Source: Scatophagus argus
Taxonomy: Eukaryota; Chordata; Actinopteri; Scatophagidae
DNA: 64,000 nucleotides
Direction of reading: 5' to 3'
Assembly (NCBI RefSeq): GCF_020382885.2
Contig: NC_058497.1
Location: forward strand, 17,724,330-17,788,329
Shown: positions 60,801-64,000 of the stretch, piece after piece
How the letters are laid out: each line of letters opens with the position of its first letter
Position numbering within the stretch: position 1 is the first letter of the stretch
Translations under genes and position numbers: made by a program
The notes under the pieces: model-generated
Told to the model about the DNA's origin: nothing
The model's input: the letters and a program-made list of their open reading frames with translations, nothing else
Database searches by the model: none

Positions 60801-63800
60801 ATGGAGATCTCAGCTGTTTTTATTGGTCTGATTCTGTCTCTGGGTTTGTGTGAGCTGAACTCAGCTCTTGCCTTGAATGATTCTGGAGATGCTCTGAAAC
60901 AAAGGGCTGGGCTTACAGAGGATAGGAGTGGTGCTGGGGTCAGCGCTGAGGCCTCATCTGTGAAATGTAAGCTTCAGGGTACCAGTCGTCTGCCTGCATT
61001 CTCAATGGATGGAGACTACATTATTGGAGGTGTTTTCTCCATACACCACTACAAACAAACAGTGGACAATAAATACACCACCATGCCTGAGCCTCTAAAG
61101 TGCACAGGGAGGTTAGTAAGAGGTAGAAGTCATGAATAAGAATATGTTAGAATGAATGGGGATTAAAATGTTTTGATATGTATGATGTGATTATAAAAGT
61201 TCTGTAAAGCTTCTGTAAAATCTAGATTATTTTTAAAACACAGAATCAAAAGAAATTAACTTTTTGAAATATTGTTAAACAGTGCGTTACAATCCCTGTG
61301 AATTATGACCAAATTCTGTTTGTTGCGGTGTCTGTTTTGTTTTATAGATGCAACACAAGCATCAGTTAGTTGCGTTTCTTCTTTATTCTGTGTTTGTTTG
61401 TTTATTTGTGAACTGATTATATGTAAATCTGGACAGTGACATAAGTATCTGTGTGCAGAATCGACTCCCGTGGACTGCGCCTCTCATACGCCATGGTCTT
61501 CGCCATCGAGGAGATTAACAACAGCTCGGAGCTGCTGCCAGGCATCAAACTCGGTTATCAGATCCACGACTCGTGCGCCGCAGTGCCCGTGGCGGTGCAA
61601 GCGACATTCCAGCTATTAAATGGTCTGGACCCAGTGTTTTACACGGGCGATAATTGCTCACAGTCAGGTATGGTGATGGCCATCATCGGTGAGTCTGGCT
61701 CCACTCCATCCATCAGCATGTCGCGCGTAATCGGGGCCTTCGACATTCCACAAGTAAAGACTTTGGATTCTCTGTCAAATTTAGGTCGTAGGTCGGTGCT
61801 GATTTTTTTGTCTGACCCGTTAAAGAATTACATTTCTGTTTTCCTTCAGGTGAGCCACTTTGCCACTTGTGCATGTCTGTCCGATAAGCAGCAGTTCCCG
61901 ACTTTCTTCAGAACAATCCCGAGTGATCAGTTCCAGGCTGACGCGCTGGCCAAGCTGGTGAAACACTTTGGCTGGACTTGGATAGGTGCTGTCCGCTCGG
62001 ATTCGGACTATGGCAATAACGGCATGGCGACTTTCCTGCAAGCAGCCCAGAAGGAGGGGATCTGTGTGGAATACTCTGAATCTTTCTATCGATCCCACCC
62101 ACGCAGCAGGGTCCAGAGAGTAGCAGACGTCATCCGCAGGTTTTCACATCACTGATTGTGCTTTTTGTTCCTTTTGTGACACTGACTTTCTCAACACAAA
62201 ACCACAAAAAAATGTTTTATCAACCCTGAGATGGAAGATTATTTCATTATCTCAACTGCCAATTGGTTTTCTTATTTCATGATGTCTATTTTTCTTTATT
62301 TTTGAAATTTTCATAAAATTAGATTTTGAGAAACCATATATTCTGGATCTAAAGCAGTTTCCAATAATCATTGTGTAACTTTCTCATTGAAATCTCTTTA
62401 TGTGGCGTTACCCGATATAATGCACTGTAACGTGTGTGCAGGTCGACAGCTGTGATTGTTGTGGCATTTGCAGCCTCTGGAGACCTCAGGATCCTGCTGG
62501 AGGAGCTGTCGCGTGAGCCTTCTCCTCCTCGCCAGTGGATCGGCAGTGAGGCCTGGGTAACCGACCCAGACATGTTGAGGTTCAGCTTCTGTGCTGGAGC
62601 CATTGGATTTGGGATTCAGCGATCTGTCATTCCAGGTGTGAGAGAATTCTTGCTGGATCTCTCTCCCACTGACGTGGCTGCCTCCCCAGTGCTTACTGAG
62701 TTCTGGGAGGAGGCATTCAACTGCAGGCTGGGAAAAAGTGAGAAATTTGTGCATATTTTTAACATTGGCGGAATTCTCTGTTGGATCGTTGCGGTTGTGT
62801 TGTTCTGTTGACTGTCTTAGTCAAGCTCACTCAAATCAAAAAAAAATCATCATCTTCTTTAAAATGAAACCCCACATTAAATTTATTGATTCTGAGAAGA
62901 GACTTGAAGTGGAAATCAAATACCTCTCTGCGTATCATCTCACTTGACATAATTTCAACTCAAAGTTTAGGACCTCTCTGTACAGTGTCCAGCCAGCCAA
63001 TTTCAATGAAGATGAAAATTTCTTTCCCCTGCATCTCCCAAACATAGATGAACATATATGCTATTAATTACCCTCTTATCCCTCTTATTGTACTGCTGAT
63101 CTCAAATTATTTATTTATTTTAAATACAGTTTGGTATATCAAGTCAGTTAGTGATTAATGAAAGACTTTTGGATATTTCTGTCTTTCATAAATGTATCTA
63201 ATCATATGATATAGGATTCATGTTAATGTGAATCTGTATAAGTAAAAGTGAAAAAAAAAATGTAAATGTTTTATAAATGAATTTGACTAGAGATCAGTTT
63301 GTGGAAAACTCAGTGTGTACTTAAATGGACCACAAAGAAACGAGATAACTGAACACAAAAGAAGTAATACTAATCTAATATCTTTGTCAAAGCAAAAATC
63401 ACCTTCTTCTGTCTCTGTGTGTTTTCAGCTGCAGCCGTGGATGAGAGAGTGTGTGATGGATCTGAAGACATACAGACGCTCCAGAGCCAATACACTGACA
63501 CATCTCAGCTCCGAATCACTAACATGGTGTACAAGGCTGTTTATGCAATAGCACATGCCATTCATAATTCAGTGTGTCAGGAAACAAATTCTACAACTCA
63601 GTGTGACAAAATCACCAGGATAGAGTCCAAACAGGTCAGTTGAAATAAAAAATGAACACCCAAGCACTCTTGTTTCAGTACCTATTTTGATATCAAGTAC
63701 TTTTTACATTGTCTTTCCTCTTCATTGTGGTCCTACTTTCCCTGATCTACACAGGTTCTCACTCAGCTGAAGAAAGTCAATTTTTCCCAGAATGGTTATG

Positions 63801-63976
63801 ATGTGTCATTTGATGCCAATGGGGATCCTGTGGCCACATATGAGCTGGTTAACTGGCAGAAAAGTGAAAGTGGCAGCATTGAGTTGGTGACAGTAGGTTT
63901 CTATGATGCATCACTGCCTGTGGGACAGGAGTTCAGTATCAACAGGAACCTCACCTGGATGGAGGGCAGCACACAG
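60801..63976 (+). CDS. OlfC/V2R-like amino-acid olfactory receptor, copy J (3' end outside window)
   Basis: The first six exons are present: 60801-61111, 61459-61753, 61850-62139, 62442-62737, 63429-63634, 63755-63976, giving 540 residues that cover signal peptide and the whole ligand domain. The cysteine-rich and seven-helix exons lie beyond the window edge. Introns as well as exons are nearly identical to copy I, 5640 bp upstream, making this the youngest duplication in the array. Differences include the long form of exon 1, Val for Ile in RSRVQRV (exon 3), GVREF for GLREF (exon 4) and ITRIESKQ for ITRLESKQ (exon 5). No disruption is seen. Confidence 0.93.
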
Positions 63977-64000
63977 GTAAGGAGGCCAACATCAGTGATT

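Overview
The window is a stretch of teleost fish genome, most likely from a percomorph. It carries a head-to-tail tandem array of ten paralogous class C GPCR genes of the vomeronasal type 2 / OlfC (V2R-like olfactory receptor) family, all on the + strand. Supporting signs are spliced genes with GT..AG introns, AT-rich introns, and fish-type repeats: a Rex3/RTE-like LINE with a GATG-type tail, Tc1/mariner remnants and tRNA-headed SINEs. No prokaryotic, viral or CRISPR feature was seen.

Layout. Copy A (1-4935) enters the window at the end of its exon 1. Copies B (5414-10428), C (10907-15944), D (16423-22522), E (24020-29603), F (31365-39668), G (41750-46642), H (49848-54232) and I (55161-59884) are complete. 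Copy J (60801 onward) leaves the window in intron 6. Each complete copy has eight coding exons: signal peptide and start of LB1 (exon 1), LB1 (exon 2), LB1/LB2 (exons 3-4), LB1/LB2 (exons 5-6), nine-cysteine domain (exon 7 and start of exon 8), and the whole seven-helix domain (exon 8). Predicted proteins are 870-882 aa. Every exon of every copy reads open with usable splice sites; I saw no pseudogene among the ten.

The residues that bind the amino-acid backbone in class C receptors are conserved in all copies (S185, T208, D228, Y256 and E335 in copy B, a constant offset of 38 from the calcium-sensing receptor). The array therefore most probably encodes amino-acid odorant receptors of microvillous olfactory neurons. 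Most sequence diversity lies in exon 2 and exon 4, whereas exons 3 and 5-8 are almost identical even at silent positions.

History. Flanks and introns sort the copies into classes that disagree along their length. For example, D has a B/C-type 5' half and a D/E/F-type 3' end, and F has an E/G-type promoter and exon 1 followed by B/C/D-type exons. This indicates repeated unequal crossing-over and gene conversion. Size differences between units come from intron 6 (332 to 4020 bp) and the intergenic spacers, which collected LINE, SINE and Tc1-like insertions, including a nested LINE-in-LINE insertion with a clear target-site duplication in copy F. Copies I and J are a very recent duplication.
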